Shown here one piece after another: positions 1 to 10,317 of a stretch of DNA of 64,000 nucleotides. Every line of letters starts with the position of its first letter. The stretch's first letter is position 1. Under the pieces are notes generated by a model, which was not told where the DNA came from, did not search any database, and saw only the letters and a program-made list of their open reading frames with translations. This stretch comes from Leptospira sp. WS60.C2. GTDB lineage: Bacteria; Spirochaetota; Leptospiria; Leptospirales; Leptospiraceae. The stretch is from positions 1,944,001 to 2,008,000 of the forward strand of contig NZ_CP162133.1 of the NCBI RefSeq assembly GCF_040833955.1, written 5' to 3'. The translations under genes were made by a program, and so were the position numbers.

Positions 1-812
1 AGTTCTTTTGTTCTTTCTTTGACTGCAAATTCAAGAGCTTCTTTGTTTTGTTTGGATTCAGTGATATCGATGAGAATCGCAAGTAAGGTAATCCGTCCAT
101 CATGTTTGAGTAAGGTATTTCCTGAAACCACATGTCGAATCTCTCCTGACTTCATCCTAACACTGGCTTCCAAACCCGTACTCCACCCTTTTTTTTGAAC
201 CTCAGCCATAAGCCTTGCTCGGTCTAATTTTGTGATCCAAATATTCAGTTCATGAGAAGTTTTTCCGATGATTTCTTCACGATCGTAACCGATTAAACGG
301 CAATATGCTTCGTTCACATCATCATACCTTCCTGTTTCGGCGTTCGATAAACTCACGGCTGCTGGATTGAGTCGAAACACATTTTCGAATAATTCCTTAC
401 TGATTTTTAAGTCTTTTTGAAGTTGAATGGCAAGGTTTTCTTTTTCTTTGAATGCAGTAATGTTTTGTCCTGCGCTCAGAAGGTATTTTCCATTTTCGAC
501 AATTTTCCCACTGAATAAAATAGTGACAGTTTGTCCCGTTTTAGTAACGAGAGGTACTTCAAAATTTAACAGGTACCCATCTGATTTTAATTTAGATAAA
601 ATCATCTCGCGATCAGAAAGATTCGAATAAATTCCTAAATCGATTGTTGTTTTACCAATCACCTCCTCCCGTTTGCGACCAAGCCAATTGCAATACACTT
701 CATTGGCTTCCACGTAAAGTCCTGACTGTATATCAGTAATCGCCATTCCAATCGGACTTTCGGAGAAACTGGTATGCCAAATACGATCAGAGATGGGAAG
801 GGAGGAATCCAT
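1..812 (-). CDS. PAS-domain sensor protein, N-terminal part (cut by window edge)
   Basis: The frame reads from ATG at 812-810 to the left edge without a stop, giving 270 residues of a longer protein. An in-frame TAA five codons upstream fixes the start at or after this ATG, although no clear ribosome-binding site is seen. It contains two PAS domains, about residues 8-125 and 140-262. Each has the typical YxxVNEAYCxLxGYxREExIGK-type core (first copy EANEVYCNWLGRKREEVIG), and the second is followed by a PAC segment ending DITESK. The visible part then enters a helical segment (EALEFAVKERTKE) like the linker before a histidine kinase or diguanylate cyclase. The output domain lies outside the window, so the effector function is unknown. 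The gene is downstream of, and separated by a terminator from, the ribosomal cluster. Confidence 0.85.
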   Translation of the reverse strand, partial: MDSSLPISDRIWHTSFSESPIGMAITDIQSGLYVEANEVYCNWLGRKREEVIGKTTIDLGIYSNLSDREMILSKLKSDGYLLNFEVPLVTKTGQTVTILFSGKIVENGKYLLSAGQNITAFKEKENLAIQLQKDLKISKELFENVFRLNPAAVSLSNAETGRYDDVNEAYCRLIGYDREEIIGKTSHELNIWITKLDRARLMAEVQKKGWSTGLEASVRMKSGEIRHVVSGNTLLKHDGRITLLAILIDITESKQNKEALEFAVKERTKE

Positions 813-859
813 AGTTTTCGGAGGTTAGAATGTAATCGTTTTGGAGAACTTGGCAATAA

Positions 860-895
860 AAAAACCTACTTAAGAATATTCTTAAGTAGGTTTTT
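860..895 (-). terminator. Perfect 36-bp palindromic terminator after rplQ
   Basis: A perfect inverted repeat is centred between 877 and 878. The stem runs from A-rich to T-rich ends, so it can form a hairpin followed by a U-run on either strand. It lies 30 bases past the rplQ stop and 48 bases before the PAS gene start, so its main role should be to end the alpha operon transcript. Confidence 0.85.
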
Positions 896-925
896 CACAT
901 TAGATGCCAGGTTAACGGATCTTAG

Positions 926-1444
926 TTATTTTGCAGTAGCTGCTTTCTCTTTCTTTGCTTTTTTAGGTTTTTCTTCTTTTTTAGCAGGTTTTTTCTCTTC
1001 GCGTTTTGCTTTTGCTTCCGCTTTGAGTTCGTCTTGAGTTTTTCTATCCACAAGCTCTAAAATTCCCATCGCTGTGTTATCAGAAGGACGGTTGACAAGA
1101 CGAATGATTCTTGTATAGCCACCGACTCTCTCCGCATAACGATTCGCTAAGTCTTTCAAAAGTTTGTTCACGATCTCTTGGTCACCAAGATGGCTGTATA
1201 GGTATCGTGTATTGTGAAGGATCGCTGCATTTTTCTTTTGTTCATCTAGATTTGCTAGATTTGCATCTAGATTTTTTTTCGCTCTAGTAATGATTCGTTC
1301 TGCATAGGAACGAGCCACTTTCAACTTCGCAACAGAAGATTCGATTCTTTCGTGGCGAAGGAGAGAGATAACCATATTTTGAATCATAGCTTTTCTATGA
1401 TCTGCGGATCTGTTGAGTTGTTTAACTTTATTACGTTTGTTCAT
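926..1444 (-). CDS. rplQ: 50S ribosomal protein L17
   Basis: bL17 sits near the peptide exit tunnel of the large subunit. The N-terminal 120 residues match the family ([20 protein letters not shown] start, then the [17 protein letters not shown] segment seen here as [14 protein letters not shown]). The protein has 172 residues, against about 120-130 in most bacteria. The surplus is a C-terminal tail of about 45 residues made almost only of Lys, Glu and Ala. It is the last gene of the alpha operon, one base after rpoA, which matches the usual rpoA-rplQ order. Confidence 0.97.
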   Translation of the reverse strand: MNKRNKVKQLNRSADHRKAMIQNMVISLLRHERIESSVAKLKVARSYAERIITRAKKNLDANLANLDEQKKNAAILHNTRYLYSHLGDQEIVNKLLKDLANRYAERVGGYTRIIRLVNRPSDNTAMGILELVDRKTQDELKAEAKAKREEKKPAKKEEKPKKAKKEKAATAK

Positions 1445-1445
1445 C

Positions 1446-2423
1446 TTAAAAATCTCTCATACCGAAAGAAAGTCCCATAGAGGAAAGTTTTGCTTTCAAT
1501 TCTTGTAAACTTTGTTCGCTGAAATGTTTTGATTTAGTCATTTCGTCTTCTGATCTCTTAACGAGTTCACCAATGAAGTCAATTTCCAAACTACGAAGAA
1601 CGTTCGTGGAACGAACAGAAAGTTCTAATTCTTCAACGTGTTTTGATAAAGCAGCTTTTAATTTTTCATCAGCTTCATCTAGTTCTTCTTCTTCCTCTTC
1701 AATCTCTTCTTCGAAATTGATGAAAACGGTTAGGTGATCTTTTAATATCTTTGCTGCTTGAGCAACTGCATCTTCAGGAGATACTGAACCATCGGTCCAA
1801 ACTTCCATCGTGAGTTTTTCATAATCAGAACGTTGTGCAACACGAGTTTCTGATACTTCAAACAACACCTTTTGGATTGGCGAAAAAATTGAATCAATTG
1901 GGATCGTTCCGAGTACTTCAATGTCTTTCTTCTTGTCTTCCGCAGGAACGTAACCACGTCCTCTTTGGATTTCCAGATCCATAATCAAATTGGCATCTTC
2001 ATTGAGAGTTGCAATATGAAGGTCTGGATTCATGATTTCGATGGAAGAATCAACAGCAAGGTCAGCCGCACGGAAGTAACCAGCACCCTTTAATTCAAGG
2101 TGAATCACTTTACTCGCTTCTTTGTCTTCAGGCTCGTATTTGATTCTTACTTGTTTTAAGTTCAGAATGATACGAGTGACATCTTCTGCAACACCTTCAA
2201 TATAAGAGAATTCATGAGAAACTCCCTCAATTCGAATCGCAGAAATTGCCGCTCCTTCAATAGAAGACATGAGCGTACGACGAAGGGAGTTACCGATCGT
2301 TGTACCAATTCCTCTTTCGAAAGGTTCTGCAACGAACTTACCGTAGTTTGGTGTATTCACATCGGTAGTGAATTCGATTTTTTTGGGTCTTTTGAAACCT
2401 TTTAATAAATTCTTTGGAGACAA
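1446..2423 (-). CDS. rpoA: DNA-directed RNA polymerase subunit alpha
   Basis: Alpha dimerises to seed RNA polymerase assembly, and its C-terminal domain contacts UP elements and activators. The N-terminal domain (about residues 15-235) has the family signatures [19 protein letters not shown] and [11 protein letters not shown]. The C-terminal domain (about 265-325) keeps the [12 protein letters not shown] segment holding the DNA-binding Arg. A strongly acidic linker ([17 protein letters not shown]) joins the two. The length of 325 is normal. It lies between rpsD and rplQ as in most bacteria. Confidence 0.98.
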   Translation of the reverse strand: MSPKNLLKGFKRPKKIEFTTDVNTPNYGKFVAEPFERGIGTTIGNSLRRTLMSSIEGAAISAIRIEGVSHEFSYIEGVAEDVTRIILNLKQVRIKYEPEDKEASKVIHLELKGAGYFRAADLAVDSSIEIMNPDLHIATLNEDANLIMDLEIQRGRGYVPAEDKKKDIEVLGTIPIDSIFSPIQKVLFEVSETRVAQRSDYEKLTMEVWTDGSVSPEDAVAQAAKILKDHLTVFINFEEEIEEEEEELDEADEKLKAALSKHVEELELSVRSTNVLRSLEIDFIGELVKRSEDEMTKSKHFSEQSLQELKAKLSSMGLSFGMRDF

Positions 2424-2448
2424 TGTCGTATCCTTCTTCTCTAAATTC

Positions 2449-3081
2449 TTACTTCGAGTACAACTCTACGATTACCTGTTCTTTTACAGGGATATCAATA
2501 TGTTCTCTTGTTGGAAGTGAAGTCACTTCGCCAGAAAACTTGGAATAATCCACACTCACCCAAGAAGCAGTTCGATTGATTGCTTGTGCAAGTTTGATAT
2601 TCTCTTCGATGAAAGGCGATTTTTGAAATTTTTCACGGATCTCAATTTTATCACCAACATTCACTCGGTAAGAACAAATATCCACACGGTGACCATTCAC
2701 AAGAATATGTCTGTGTGCGACAAAGTTACGAGCTTGTCTTCTGGTAACAGCAAAACCCATACGATATAGAACGTTATCCAATCTTCTTTCGAGGAATTGT
2801 AGAAGGTTCTCACCAGGAATTCCTGGAGTGTGAGCCGCTTCTTCAAAGTATCTACGGAACTGTTTTTCTAACACACCATATGCGCGTTTTACTTTTTGTT
2901 TTTCACGAAGCTGCGCCCCGTATTCCGTAATTTTCCCTTTTTTCTTAGGAGGAAGACCTGGTGGATACTTTCTCTTTTCAAGGGAAGATTTTTCTTTATG
3001 TAATGTATGACTATTTTTGAGAAAGAGGTTAAGCCCCTCTCTTCTCATCAATTTAACAACTGGACCTCGGTAACGTGCCAT
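2449..3081 (-). CDS. rpsD: 30S ribosomal protein S4
   Basis: uS4 is a primary 16S rRNA binder that nucleates the small-subunit body. The protein starts [20 protein letters not shown] and carries the S4 RNA-binding domain ([12 protein letters not shown] through VNGHRVDI). No N-terminal zinc-binding cysteine cluster is present, so it is the zinc-free form. The length of 210 residues is usual. It lies in the order rpsM-rpsK-rpsD-rpoA. S4 is the classical autorepressor of the alpha operon, but no repressor site was identified here. Confidence 0.97.
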   Translation of the reverse strand: MARYRGPVVKLMRREGLNLFLKNSHTLHKEKSSLEKRKYPPGLPPKKKGKITEYGAQLREKQKVKRAYGVLEKQFRRYFEEAAHTPGIPGENLLQFLERRLDNVLYRMGFAVTRRQARNFVAHRHILVNGHRVDICSYRVNVGDKIEIREKFQKSPFIEENIKLAQAINRTASWVSVDYSKFSGEVTSLPTREHIDIPVKEQVIVELYSK

Positions 3082-3090
3082 ATCTAATTC

Positions 3091-3504
3091 CTACACCCTT
3101 CTTCTTTTGCGTGGTCGGCACCCATTGTGCGGGAGCGGAGTTACGTCTTTAATGAGTTTGATTGATAGACCTTTTGTGGTCAAAGAACGAATGGCAGATT
3201 CACGTCCAATACCAGGACCTGAAACCATTACGTCCACTTCGGAAAGACCAGCTGCTTCAATTGCTTTTTCAGCTGCATTCGTCGCAGCAACTTGTGCTGC
3301 ATAAGGAGTGGATTTTTTGGATCCACGAAATCCCATCATTCCGGAGGAAGACCAAGATAGAACGTTACCAAGCATATCGGTGATGGATACGATTGTATTG
3401 TTAAACGAAGCTTGGATGTAAACCTTACCCCGTGGAACGTTCTTCTTTTCTTTTTTCTTAACCTTTTTGGTATCTTTTTTATTCTTTGCGTCTTTTTCAG
3501 CCAT
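3091..3504 (-). CDS. rpsK: 30S ribosomal protein S11
   Basis: uS11 lies on the platform of the small subunit. The core is unmistakable: [30 protein letters not shown] and the C-terminal [16 protein letters not shown]. The first 25 residues are a Lys/Asp-rich extension ([15 protein letters not shown]) not found in most homologues. It is 12 bases after rpsM and 9 bases before rpsD. Confidence 0.97.
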   Translation of the reverse strand: MAEKDAKNKKDTKKVKKKEKKNVPRGKVYIQASFNNTIVSITDMLGNVLSWSSSGMMGFRGSKKSTPYAAQVAATNAAEKAIEAAGLSEVDVMVSGPGIGRESAIRSLTTKGLSIKLIKDVTPLPHNGCRPRKRRRV

Positions 3505-3516
3505 GGATTAAGTCCT

Positions 3517-3894
3517 CTACTTAGTAGCCTTTTTCTTGTTGGCTACAGTTTTCTTGACTCCCTTACGGGTTCTTGCGTTGGTTCTCGTTCTTTGACCATT
3601 GACTGGTAGTCCACGTCTATGGCGGAACCCTCTGTAACAACCTACGTCCATCAATCGTTTGATGTTGAGGTTGACTTCAGAACGAAGATCCCCTTCTACC
3701 TGGTATGATTCTTCGATGACTCGTCGGATCGCGGCTTCTTGTTCGTCCGAGAGGTCCTTCACCCTGATAGATTCGTCAATTCCTGCTTTTTTCAGGATAT
3801 TTTGAGAGGATGTCTTACCAATACCAAATACGTATGTAAGACCGATCACTATTCTTTTGTTTGATGGTAAATCAACACCCGCGATACGTGCCAT
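3517..3894 (-). CDS. rpsM: 30S ribosomal protein S13
   Basis: uS13 sits in the small-subunit head and touches the P-site tRNA and bridges to the large subunit. Recognised by [21 protein letters not shown], the [11 protein letters not shown] helix-hairpin-helix and the basic tail [20 protein letters not shown]. The length of 125 is usual, with a Lys-rich end. It follows rpmJ directly. Confidence 0.97.
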   Translation of the reverse strand: MARIAGVDLPSNKRIVIGLTYVFGIGKTSSQNILKKAGIDESIRVKDLSDEQEAAIRRVIEESYQVEGDLRSEVNLNIKRLMDVGCYRGFRHRRGLPVNGQRTRTNARTRKGVKKTVANKKKATK

Positions 3895-3900
3895 ATCTTC

Positions 3901-4014
3901 CTATCTTTGCCTTTGTTTGTGTTTTGGGTTTGTGCAAATCACTCGGATTACACCTTTTCTGCGAATGACTTTGCATTCTGGACAGATTTTTTTGACTGAT
4001 GCTCTAACTTTCAT
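3901..4014 (-). CDS. rpmJ: 50S ribosomal protein L36
   Basis: A 37-residue protein read from ATG at 4014-4012 to TAG at 3903-3901. It begins [10 protein letters not shown] and carries the zinc ligands Cys11, Cys14, Cys27 and His32 of the zinc-binding (C+) form of bL36. It lies between infA and rpsM, exactly where the gene is found in most spc/alpha operons, and the ATG follows infA's stop by 9 bases. Confidence 0.95.
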   Translation of the reverse strand: MKVRASVKKICPECKVIRRKGVIRVICTNPKHKQRQR

Positions 4015-4023
4015 TATAGTTCC

Positions 4024-4242
4024 CTATTTCTTTCTGTAAGTGATGCGGCCCTTGGTTAAGTCATAAGGAGAAAGTTCCACAGTGACTTTATCTCCAGGTA
4101 AAATACGAATGTAGTGCATACGCATCTTGCCTGAAATGTGCGCTAGAACTTTGTGTCCATTCTCTAGTTCCACACGGAACATCGCATTTGGTAACGGTTC
4201 TAAAACGGTTCCGTCAATGGTGATTGCTTCTTCCTTAGCCAG
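4024..4242 (-). CDS. infA: Translation initiation factor IF-1 (CTG start)
   Basis: IF-1 binds the 30S A site during initiation. The frame encodes a 72-residue single OB-fold protein: [19 protein letters not shown], then [20 protein letters not shown] and a C-terminal KGRITYRKK. The codon in front of the conserved AKEE is CTG (4242-4240). An in-frame TAG lies two codons further upstream, and the sequence AGGAG is about 9 bases before the CTG. The next ATG is codon 21, which would remove a conserved beta strand. CTG is therefore the only start that gives a full IF-1. It sits between adk and rpmJ, the usual position. Confidence 0.93.
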   Translation of the reverse strand: MAKEEAITIDGTVLEPLPNAMFRVELENGHKVLAHISGKMRMHYIRILPGDKVTVELSPYDLTKGRITYRKK

Positions 4243-4252
4243 GGTCTATCTC

Positions 4253-4816
4253 CTACTGGATTGATTTTAAAATAGTGTTAGTGATTTCTTCCATACTTCC
4301 CAAACCATTGATTTGCCGAAGGATCCCTGTACCTTTATAAAAGTCAATCAGGGGCAACGTCTTGGTGTTGTAAGTATGCAGACGGTTTTTGATGGTCTCT
4401 TCGTTGTCATCCGAGCGCCCTTCTTTGATCGCTCTACCTAGCAAACGTTTGATGAGTTCTTCATCGGGAACGTCTAGGTTGACAACGGAGTCGAGTTCCA
4501 TGCGGAGCTCTTTGAGGATTTCCGAGAGAGCCTTTGCTTGCTCCACCGTCCTTGGAAATCCATCCAAAATGAATCCATTCGCACAATCAGCTTCGACCAA
4601 CCGGTCGCGGATTATGCCTATAACGACAGCATCTGGAACTAGGTCTCCAGCGTCCATATATTTTTTTGCTTCAATCCCCATTGCGGTGCCATTTTTTACA
4701 GCTGCTCTGAGGATATCACCTGTAGAAATCTGGGGAATCTTGTACTTCTCTTTGATGATGTCAGCTTGTGTTCCCTTACCAGCACCTGGAGGGCCCATAA
4801 AAATGAGTCTCTTCAT
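4253..4816 (-). CDS. adk: Adenylate kinase
   Basis: Catalyses ATP + AMP to 2 ADP in the cytoplasm. The P-loop GPPGAGKGT is at residues 8-16, followed by the AMP-site [10 protein letters not shown] segment and the [10 protein letters not shown] motif. The length of 187 residues and a short segment after LLGRAI show the lidless short form, not the 214-residue long-LID form. The stop is 10 bases before the infA start, so infA's ribosome-binding site overlaps the end region of adk. The secY-adk-infA order is common. Confidence 0.97.
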   Translation of the reverse strand: MKRLIFMGPPGAGKGTQADIIKEKYKIPQISTGDILRAAVKNGTAMGIEAKKYMDAGDLVPDAVVIGIIRDRLVEADCANGFILDGFPRTVEQAKALSEILKELRMELDSVVNLDVPDEELIKRLLGRAIKEGRSDDNEETIKNRLHTYNTKTLPLIDFYKGTGILRQINGLGSMEEITNTILKSIQ

Positions 4817-4819
4817 TCG

Positions 4820-6199
4820 TTACACTCTTCCCTTGATTTTAGTCTTTTTCATGAAACCTTCATAGTTTCTCATGAGGAGTTGGGCTTCGATTTGTTTTAA
4901 CGTTTCGAGTGCCACACCCACCATAATGAGAAGAGAAGTTCCTCCGAATGTATACACTAATGTTCCACCACCTGTGTTTGATCCCAGGTTTAAGAATTTA
5001 ATGATGAGATACGGAGCAAGAGCAAGACCAGCAAGGAAAAGAGCACCCGGTAAGGTGATTCGATTCAAAATTTTCTCAATCATTTCCTTGGTTTGGCTAC
5101 CAGGACGAACCCCTGGAATGAACCCACCGTATTTCTTTAGGTTATCAGCTAACTCTTGTGGGTTAAACTGAATCGCCGTGTAAAAATACGCAAAGAAGAT
5201 AATGAGAGAAGTATAAATCACGTAGTAAAAAAGGGCATGGTACCAGATTTGCGAGAATGGGTTAAAATAATCCATAATCACAGCCCATCCAGCCCACTGT
5301 CCTCCTTTCGAAGACAACCACTGAACAATTGTTTGCGGAAAAAGGATGAGAGAAGAGGCAAAAATAATTGGCATTACGTTGGCACTATTCACTTTGAAAG
5401 GAATGGACTGGCTACGAGCCTGAACCATCTTTCTTCCCACCATTTGTTTTCCATAATTCAATGGAACTCGTCGAACCCCTTGGGTTAAAATCACCGTAAG
5501 GGAGATGAGAACGATAAAGATAATAATGAGGATGAGGATGCTAAGTGCATCTGACGTATCAGAAGTAAACATCGCAATGAGTGCTTCTGGCATACGACCA
5601 ATGATACCAGCAAAGATGATAAGAGAGATTCCATTACCAATCCCACGTTCTGTGATTTGTTCCCCGAGCCAAATGAGAAGAACAGTTCCTGTTGTGATGG
5701 ATAACATCGCAATCGGTAAAAAATATCCTTCCACCGATGGATTGATAAGACCTGGATATTTTGCTTGTGCCGTTCCCGATCCAGTGGACCAAGAATTCGC
5801 AAGCTGAATCACAGCAAGTGATTGGATTGCACAAAGGATGAGAGTTCCGTACTTTGTGTACTGTTGGATTTTTTTTCTGCCTTCCTCCCCTTCTTTTTGC
5901 ATTTTTTGCAAACTTGGAATGAGAACCATCACAAGTTGCATAATGATCGAAGAAGAGATATAAGGCATGATCCCAAGTGCAAAAATAGAAAATTTGAGAA
6001 GAGCACCACCAGCAAACAAATCCACCATTCCAAGGAAACCTTCACTTGGATCGGCAGTAATGCCCGTCACAATCAAACTGTTGATACCTGGAATGGTCAC
6101 GTGAGTTCCCATTCTAAACAGTAACAACATACCGATCGTAAATAGGATTTTAGATCTTAATTCCGGGATTCGAAAGATGTTAGCGATGGTTTGAAACAT
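4820..6199 (-). CDS. secY: Protein translocase subunit SecY
   Basis: The channel subunit of the Sec translocon in the inner membrane, partner of SecE (30500-30688 in this window). The 459 residues hold about ten hydrophobic helices. Family signatures are seen: the first helix region [19 protein letters not shown], the plug-region [37 protein letters not shown], and [22 protein letters not shown] in the last cytosolic loop. It lies between rplO and adk, 3 bases after rplO, as in most spc operons. Confidence 0.98.
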   Translation of the reverse strand: MFQTIANIFRIPELRSKILFTIGMLLLFRMGTHVTIPGINSLIVTGITADPSEGFLGMVDLFAGGALLKFSIFALGIMPYISSSIIMQLVMVLIPSLQKMQKEGEEGRKKIQQYTKYGTLILCAIQSLAVIQLANSWSTGSGTAQAKYPGLINPSVEGYFLPIAMLSITTGTVLLIWLGEQITERGIGNGISLIIFAGIIGRMPEALIAMFTSDTSDALSILILIIIFIVLISLTVILTQGVRRVPLNYGKQMVGRKMVQARSQSIPFKVNSANVMPIIFASSLILFPQTIVQWLSSKGGQWAGWAVIMDYFNPFSQIWYHALFYYVIYTSLIIFFAYFYTAIQFNPQELADNLKKYGGFIPGVRPGSQTKEMIEKILNRITLPGALFLAGLALAPYLIIKFLNLGSNTGGGTLVYTFGGTSLLIMVGVALETLKQIEAQLLMRNYEGFMKKTKIKGRV

Positions 6200-6202
6200 G
6201 GG

Positions 6203-6739
6203 TTACTTTGTTTTTTTCTCTTCTTTTTTCTTTTCTCTGATAATGACTTTTCCACCAGCTTTTTCAATTTTCTCTTTTGCAGAGGCAGAAAATGCATCTA
6301 CCGTAATGGTGATGGCAGCAGTCACGTCTCCAGTTCCGAGTAATTTGATTGGACCAGCCTCCGACTTAATCAAAGCTTTTGCTTTGAGGATCGCTGGAGT
6401 CACTTCTCCCGAAAGACCAGCTTTCGTAAGAGAAATCAAATTCACTGGTTGGAATACTTCAGAGAAAATATTGGTAAAACCACGTTTTGGCAAACGTCTA
6501 TGAAGAGGTAACTGTCCACCCTCAAATCCACGTCTCATCGAAGCTGCACGAGCCCTTTGTCCTTTAGAACCACGAGTGGAAGTTTTTCCCATCCCAGATC
6601 CTGGACCTTGGCCCACTCGTTTCGGGGAGGTTTTTGCGCCTTCCGGAACGGGAACCAAGTTTTTGTTTCCGAGAGATGTGGATTTTTTAGCGCGTTTTGC
6701 ACCAAACCCACGACCTTGTTCGATTCTTTCTTGTGCCAT
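6203..6739 (-). CDS. rplO: 50S ribosomal protein L15
   Basis: uL15 is a 23S rRNA binder deep in the large subunit. The signature KRVGQGPGSGMGKTSTRGSK followed by GFEGGQLPLHRRLPKRGF is typical. The length is 178 residues against about 145 in most bacteria. There is an extra N-terminal segment of about 25 residues ahead of the usual start region and a Lys/Glu-rich C-terminal tail (EKKKEEKKTK type). It follows rpmD and precedes secY. Confidence 0.96.
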   Translation of the reverse strand: MAQERIEQGRGFGAKRAKKSTSLGNKNLVPVPEGAKTSPKRVGQGPGSGMGKTSTRGSKGQRARAASMRRGFEGGQLPLHRRLPKRGFTNIFSEVFQPVNLISLTKAGLSGEVTPAILKAKALIKSEAGPIKLLGTGDVTAAITITVDAFSASAKEKIEKAGGKVIIREKKKEEKKTK

Positions 6740-6743
6740 ATAA

Positions 6744-6923
6744 TTATACCTTTTCCACTTTCAACAAGTAACCTACTTGTCGTAACATCCCTTTCAATTG
6801 GGGAGTCATCTTGTGTTTTTTGGATTGACCTTTCTTTTTAAGGCCGAGAGCAATCAGAGTTTTTTTATGCACCGGAATGATGCCAATAGAACTTCTTTCT
6901 TGCGTTACGATCACTTCTTCCAT
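6744..6923 (-). CDS. rpmD: 50S ribosomal protein L30
   Basis: A 59-residue protein from ATG at 6923-6921 to TAA at 6746-6744. It starts [14 protein letters not shown] and carries the family core [16 protein letters not shown] and [14 protein letters not shown]. It lies between rpsE and rplO, the canonical place for uL30, with 14 bases to rpsE and 4 to rplO. Confidence 0.94.
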   Translation of the reverse strand: MEEVIVTQERSSIGIIPVHKKTLIALGLKKKGQSKKHKMTPQLKGMLRQVGYLLKVEKV

Positions 6924-6937
6924 AGTCAGATTCCTTC

Positions 6938-7444
6938 TTATAGATCTTGCCCAAACAAATGTTTGAGACTAACACCGCGTCGTTTCACCGCCATAGACGG
7001 AGTTTCCAACTGTTGTAATGCATCCATAGTCGCTTTTACAATGTTCATTGGGTTTGAAGATCCCCAAGACTTTGTCAAAACATCTTGGATTCCAGCTCTT
7101 TCCAATACAGAACGAACAGAAGCTCCAGCGATGATCCCAGTTCCTGGTGAAGCTGGTTTCAAAATCACTCGTGCTGATTTGAATTGTCCAACCACATCGT
7201 GAGGAACAGTGTGACCGATATAATGAATGGATTTTAAATTCTTCTTTGCCGATTCAATGGACTTACGAATCGCATCTGGAACTTCATTTGCTTTTCCAAA
7301 ACCAATTCCTACTTTCCCTTTGGAGTCACCTACAACGGAAAGTGCGTTAAAAGAGAAACGACGTCCCCCTTTCACTACTTTGGCGACGCGGTCGATTTTA
7401 ACGACCTTCTCAGTAAATTCTTTTGTTTCTTCTTCTAACATCAT
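6938..7444 (-). CDS. rpsE: 30S ribosomal protein S5
   Basis: uS5 binds helix 34/decoding-region rRNA and affects accuracy. It has the dsRNA-binding-like fold with [16 protein letters not shown] and [16 protein letters not shown], then the C-terminal [15 protein letters not shown]. The spectinomycin loop ([10 protein letters not shown]) is intact. The gene begins with two consecutive ATG codons (7444 and 7441), and the TAA of rplR directly precedes the first. The spacing to GGAG favours the first, but the choice is open. Confidence 0.96.
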   Translation of the reverse strand: MMLEEETKEFTEKVVKIDRVAKVVKGGRRFSFNALSVVGDSKGKVGIGFGKANEVPDAIRKSIESAKKNLKSIHYIGHTVPHDVVGQFKSARVILKPASPGTGIIAGASVRSVLERAGIQDVLTKSWGSSNPMNIVKATMDALQQLETPSMAVKRRGVSLKHLFGQDL

Positions 7445-7813
7445 TTAGAACTCCAATCCACTTTCACGGGCAGAATCAGCAAACGCAGCAATTCTTCCAT
7501 GGTAAACCATTCCAGAACGGTCTAGAACCACTTGAGAAACACCCGCTTTCTTCGCTTTTTCAGCCACTACTTTACCGAGCTCAGTTGCAGCCGATTTACT
7601 CTTTTTAGAATTTTCATGCTTCGGAAAATCTTTCTCGAGAGTGGTAGCATAAACAAGAGTTACACCCTTTGCATCATCAATGATTTGTGCAGTCAGGTAA
7701 CGGTTTGTTTTGTTGAACACCAACCGAGGTCTATCCGATGTTTGGCGGAGTTTGTATCGAACTCGTTCCGCTCTTCTCAGTCTTTTGATATTTTTAGCTG
7801 TCTTGTTGATCAT
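7445..7813 (-). CDS. rplR: 50S ribosomal protein L18
   Basis: uL18 helps deliver 5S rRNA to the large subunit. The 122 residues show the basic N-terminus [33 protein letters not shown] and the C-terminal [21 protein letters not shown]. Its stop codon abuts the rpsE start, so the two genes are probably translationally coupled. Confidence 0.96.
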   Translation of the reverse strand: MINKTAKNIKRLRRAERVRYKLRQTSDRPRLVFNKTNRYLTAQIIDDAKGVTLVYATTLEKDFPKHENSKKSKSAATELGKVVAEKAKKAGVSQVVLDRSGMVYHGRIAAFADSARESGLEF

Positions 7814-7819
7814 GACGTT

Positions 7820-8359
7820 CTACTTCTTACCGGTTTTTCCGGCCTTTCTACGGATGTATTCGTTCGCGTATTTGATCCCTTTGCCTTTGTAAGGCTCTGG
7901 AGGTCTTTTGGAACGAATGTCAGCCGCAACTTGTCCAACCAGTTGACGGTCTATGCCCGTTACTTTGATTTTGAGCTGATCTGCGACTTCAATTTTGATG
8001 CCATTTGGTTCAGGGAAAACCACTTCATGGGAATATCCAAGAGCCATCACAAGATCTTTTCCGCGTTTTTGCGCACGGTAACCAACCCCAGTGATTTCTA
8101 AGTTTTTTTCCCAACCAGTGGTGACACCTTTCACGCAGTTCATCGCTAACGAGCGAACTAGACCATGAAGGGCAACCGTCTTTTGGTCTTCACTTTTACG
8201 TGTAAAAACCAATTCTCCATTTTCAACATTTGCACTCACACCTTCGTATAGAGGAGTTTTCAATTCCCCTAACGGCCCTTTGATGGTAAGGGTTTCTGCA
8301 TCTGCTTTCACTTCTACCTTTGCAGGCAATTTAATGATATTTTTTCCAACTCGAGACAT
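7820..8359 (-). CDS. rplF: 50S ribosomal protein L6
   Basis: uL6 lies near the factor-binding site by the sarcin-ricin loop. The 179 residues contain two repeated domains. The N-terminal [15 protein letters not shown] and the C-terminal signature [20 protein letters not shown] leave no doubt. It is the usual length and lies between rpsH and rplR. Confidence 0.97.
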   Translation of the reverse strand: MSRVGKNIIKLPAKVEVKADAETLTIKGPLGELKTPLYEGVSANVENGELVFTRKSEDQKTVALHGLVRSLAMNCVKGVTTGWEKNLEITGVGYRAQKRGKDLVMALGYSHEVVFPEPNGIKIEVADQLKIKVTGIDRQLVGQVAADIRSKRPPEPYKGKGIKYANEYIRRKAGKTGKK

Positions 8360-8373
8360 GGTGTTATCGTTCT

Positions 8374-8772
8374 CTAGAATACCTTACAGAGAACTTCCCC
8401 TCCTACTCTGAGTTTTCTTGCACGTTTCCCTGTCATCACACCTTTCGAAGTCGAAAGGATGAGGGTTCCGATGTTATTTCGGAACGGACGGATTTCACCA
8501 GACTGGATATACACCCGACGTCCTGGAGTCGAAACACGTTCAATCATACGGATCACAGGTTTTTTCTCTGTGTCGTATTTTAGTTTTACTTGGAAGTCAT
8601 CAAAACTTCCATTTTTTACAGTTTGGACATCATCTACAAAACCTTCTTCTTTGAGAAGATCTAGGATGGACTTTTTGATTTTGCTCCCAGGAATCACACA
8701 AAGCTCATGTTTAGCTTGTTGTGCATTTCTGATTCTTGTTAGCATATCTGCGATTGGATCTGAAAGACTCAT
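8374..8772 (-). CDS. rpsH: 30S ribosomal protein S8
   Basis: uS8 binds the central domain of 16S rRNA and in other bacteria represses the spc operon. The 132 residues start [20 protein letters not shown] and end [19 protein letters not shown], both strongly conserved. It lies between rpsN and rplF. Confidence 0.97.
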   Translation of the reverse strand: MSLSDPIADMLTRIRNAQQAKHELCVIPGSKIKKSILDLLKEEGFVDDVQTVKNGSFDDFQVKLKYDTEKKPVIRMIERVSTPGRRVYIQSGEIRPFRNNIGTLILSTSKGVMTGKRARKLRVGGEVLCKVF

Positions 8773-8789
8773 ATCTTACCTTAACCTAA

Positions 8790-8975
8790 TTACCAGGAGG
8801 ACTTTTTCACACCGGGGATCTGAGCCTTGCTAGCAAGGTCCCGGAAGCAAAGACGACACATATCAAAGCGGCGCAAATAAGCGCGTGATCGACCACAAAG
8901 AGGGCAACGATTGTACTCTCTCACTTTGAATTTTTGCTCTTTGGCGTGGCGTTCCATCATTGATTTTTTCGCCAT
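8790..8975 (-). CDS. rpsN: 30S ribosomal protein S14, zinc-binding type
   Basis: uS14 is in the small-subunit head. The 61-residue form with Cys24/Cys27 (CPLC) and Cys40/Cys43 (CRLC) is the zinc-ribbon type, not the longer cysteine-free form made in zinc limitation. The C-terminal [10 protein letters not shown] is conserved. It lies between rplE and rpsH. Confidence 0.96.
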   Translation of the reverse strand: MAKKSMMERHAKEQKFKVREYNRCPLCGRSRAYLRRFDMCRLCFRDLASKAQIPGVKKSSW

Positions 8976-8985
8976 GAATAATCTC

Positions 8986-9537
8986 CTACTTACCTGCCGT
9001 TCGGTAAGGCATACCGAAGGCTTGGAATAATTCGAACGCTTCTTTGTCCACTTCCGTGTTCGTTACGAAAGTGATATTGATTCCATAGATCGTATTGATT
9101 TTATCAAATTGGATCTCTGGGAAAATGATCTGTTCTCTGACAGAAAGGTTGTAATTCCCTCTTCCATCAAAACCTTTCGGGCTTACACCACGAAAGTCTC
9201 GAACCCTTGGAAGGGCTACGTTGATGAAACGATCAAGAAATTCATACATATGATGACCACGTAGAGTCACTTTGCAACCAAGCACCATTCCCTCTCTCAC
9301 TTTGAAACCCGCGATGGATTTTTTTGCGAAAGTTTTCACAGGTCTTTGTCCAGTGATTTGGCCAATTTCCAAAAGACATGCTTCCATAGCTTTTGGATTG
9401 GTATGAGCTTCGCCCATCCCTACGTTGATTACGATTTTTTCAAGTTTCGGAACTCGCATAACACTTTGAAAGCCGAGTGACTTTTGGAGTGTTGGTCGAA
9501 TTTCCTTTTCGTATTTTGATTTAAGCCTAGGTACCAT
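8986..9537 (-). CDS. rplE: 50S ribosomal protein L5
   Basis: uL5 binds 5S rRNA and contacts the P-site tRNA and bridge to S13. The 183 residues include [36 protein letters not shown] and [20 protein letters not shown], all family landmarks. It has the usual length and follows rplX by 2 bases. Confidence 0.97.
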   Translation of the reverse strand: MVPRLKSKYEKEIRPTLQKSLGFQSVMRVPKLEKIVINVGMGEAHTNPKAMEACLLEIGQITGQRPVKTFAKKSIAGFKVREGMVLGCKVTLRGHHMYEFLDRFINVALPRVRDFRGVSPKGFDGRGNYNLSVREQIIFPEIQFDKINTIYGINITFVTNTEVDKEAFELFQAFGMPYRTAGK

Positions 9538-9539
9538 AT

Positions 9540-9923
9540 CTATACTTCTTTCCCTTCAGGTCGAGTCACTCGTACGGATTTACCATCCTTCTTGGCAAAG
9601 CCCAAGCGTACAGCCTTAATTTTCTTCTTTGGCTTCGCTTTGTTCTCTGCTTTTGCGTCGTGAAACATCACATTGGAAATATGGATTGGGAATTCGATCT
9701 CAATCGCGCCACCACCAGGGTTTTCTTGGGTTGGGCGAACAAATCTTTTTCTCTTGTTTACACCTTCGATGTAAACACGGTCTTTGCGTTTATCAACCGC
9801 AAGAACCTTCCCTTTTTTTCCTTTCTCTTTTCCAGAAATCACAAGAACTTCGTCGTCCTTTTTGATTTTTGTTTTTTTAAATTTAGTAGGCTCGGAACCT
9901 CTATATGCTAACTTAGTCGCCAT
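9540..9923 (-). CDS. rplX: 50S ribosomal protein L24
   Basis: uL24 is an early assembly initiator of the large subunit. The KOW motif is visible at about residues 22-48 ([20 protein letters not shown]), followed by [19 protein letters not shown] and a basic C-terminal part. At 127 residues it is 20-25 longer than most, mainly at the two basic ends. It lies directly after rplN. Confidence 0.95.
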
Positions 9924-9924
9924 C

Positions 9925-10317
9925 TTAGAGAACCTCCGGAGCTAGAGATATAATTTTCATGTATTTTTTATCACGAAGTTCGCGAGCAACAGGTCCGAAG
10001 ATCCTTGTTCCTTTTGGGTTCCCTTTATCATCGATAATGGCAACCGCATTGTCATCAAAACGGATGTAGGTACCGTCTGGACGACGAACTTCTTTTTTCG
10101 TTCTTACGACAACGGCTCTTTGAACCGCTTTGTTATGCACTTTCTTTCCTTGCCCGTCACGAAGACCGTATGCAGGTTGTGCTTCTTTCACAGCGACGAT
10201 GATTTCGTCACCAAGCGTTGCGTAGCGTTTTTTGGAACCGCCAAGCACTTTAACGCACATGACTTTTTTCACACCCGAGTTATCGGCTACTTGTAAAATA
10301 GTTTCTTGTTGGATCAT
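9925..10317 (-). CDS. rplN: 50S ribosomal protein L14
   Basis: uL14 contacts the small subunit through bridge B8 and is the docking site of silencing factor RsfS. The start [18 protein letters not shown] and the end [20 protein letters not shown] are typical. The length of 130 is slightly above the usual 122. The segment [13 protein letters not shown] is the conserved core. Its ATG overlaps the rpsQ stop by 4 bases. Confidence 0.96.
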
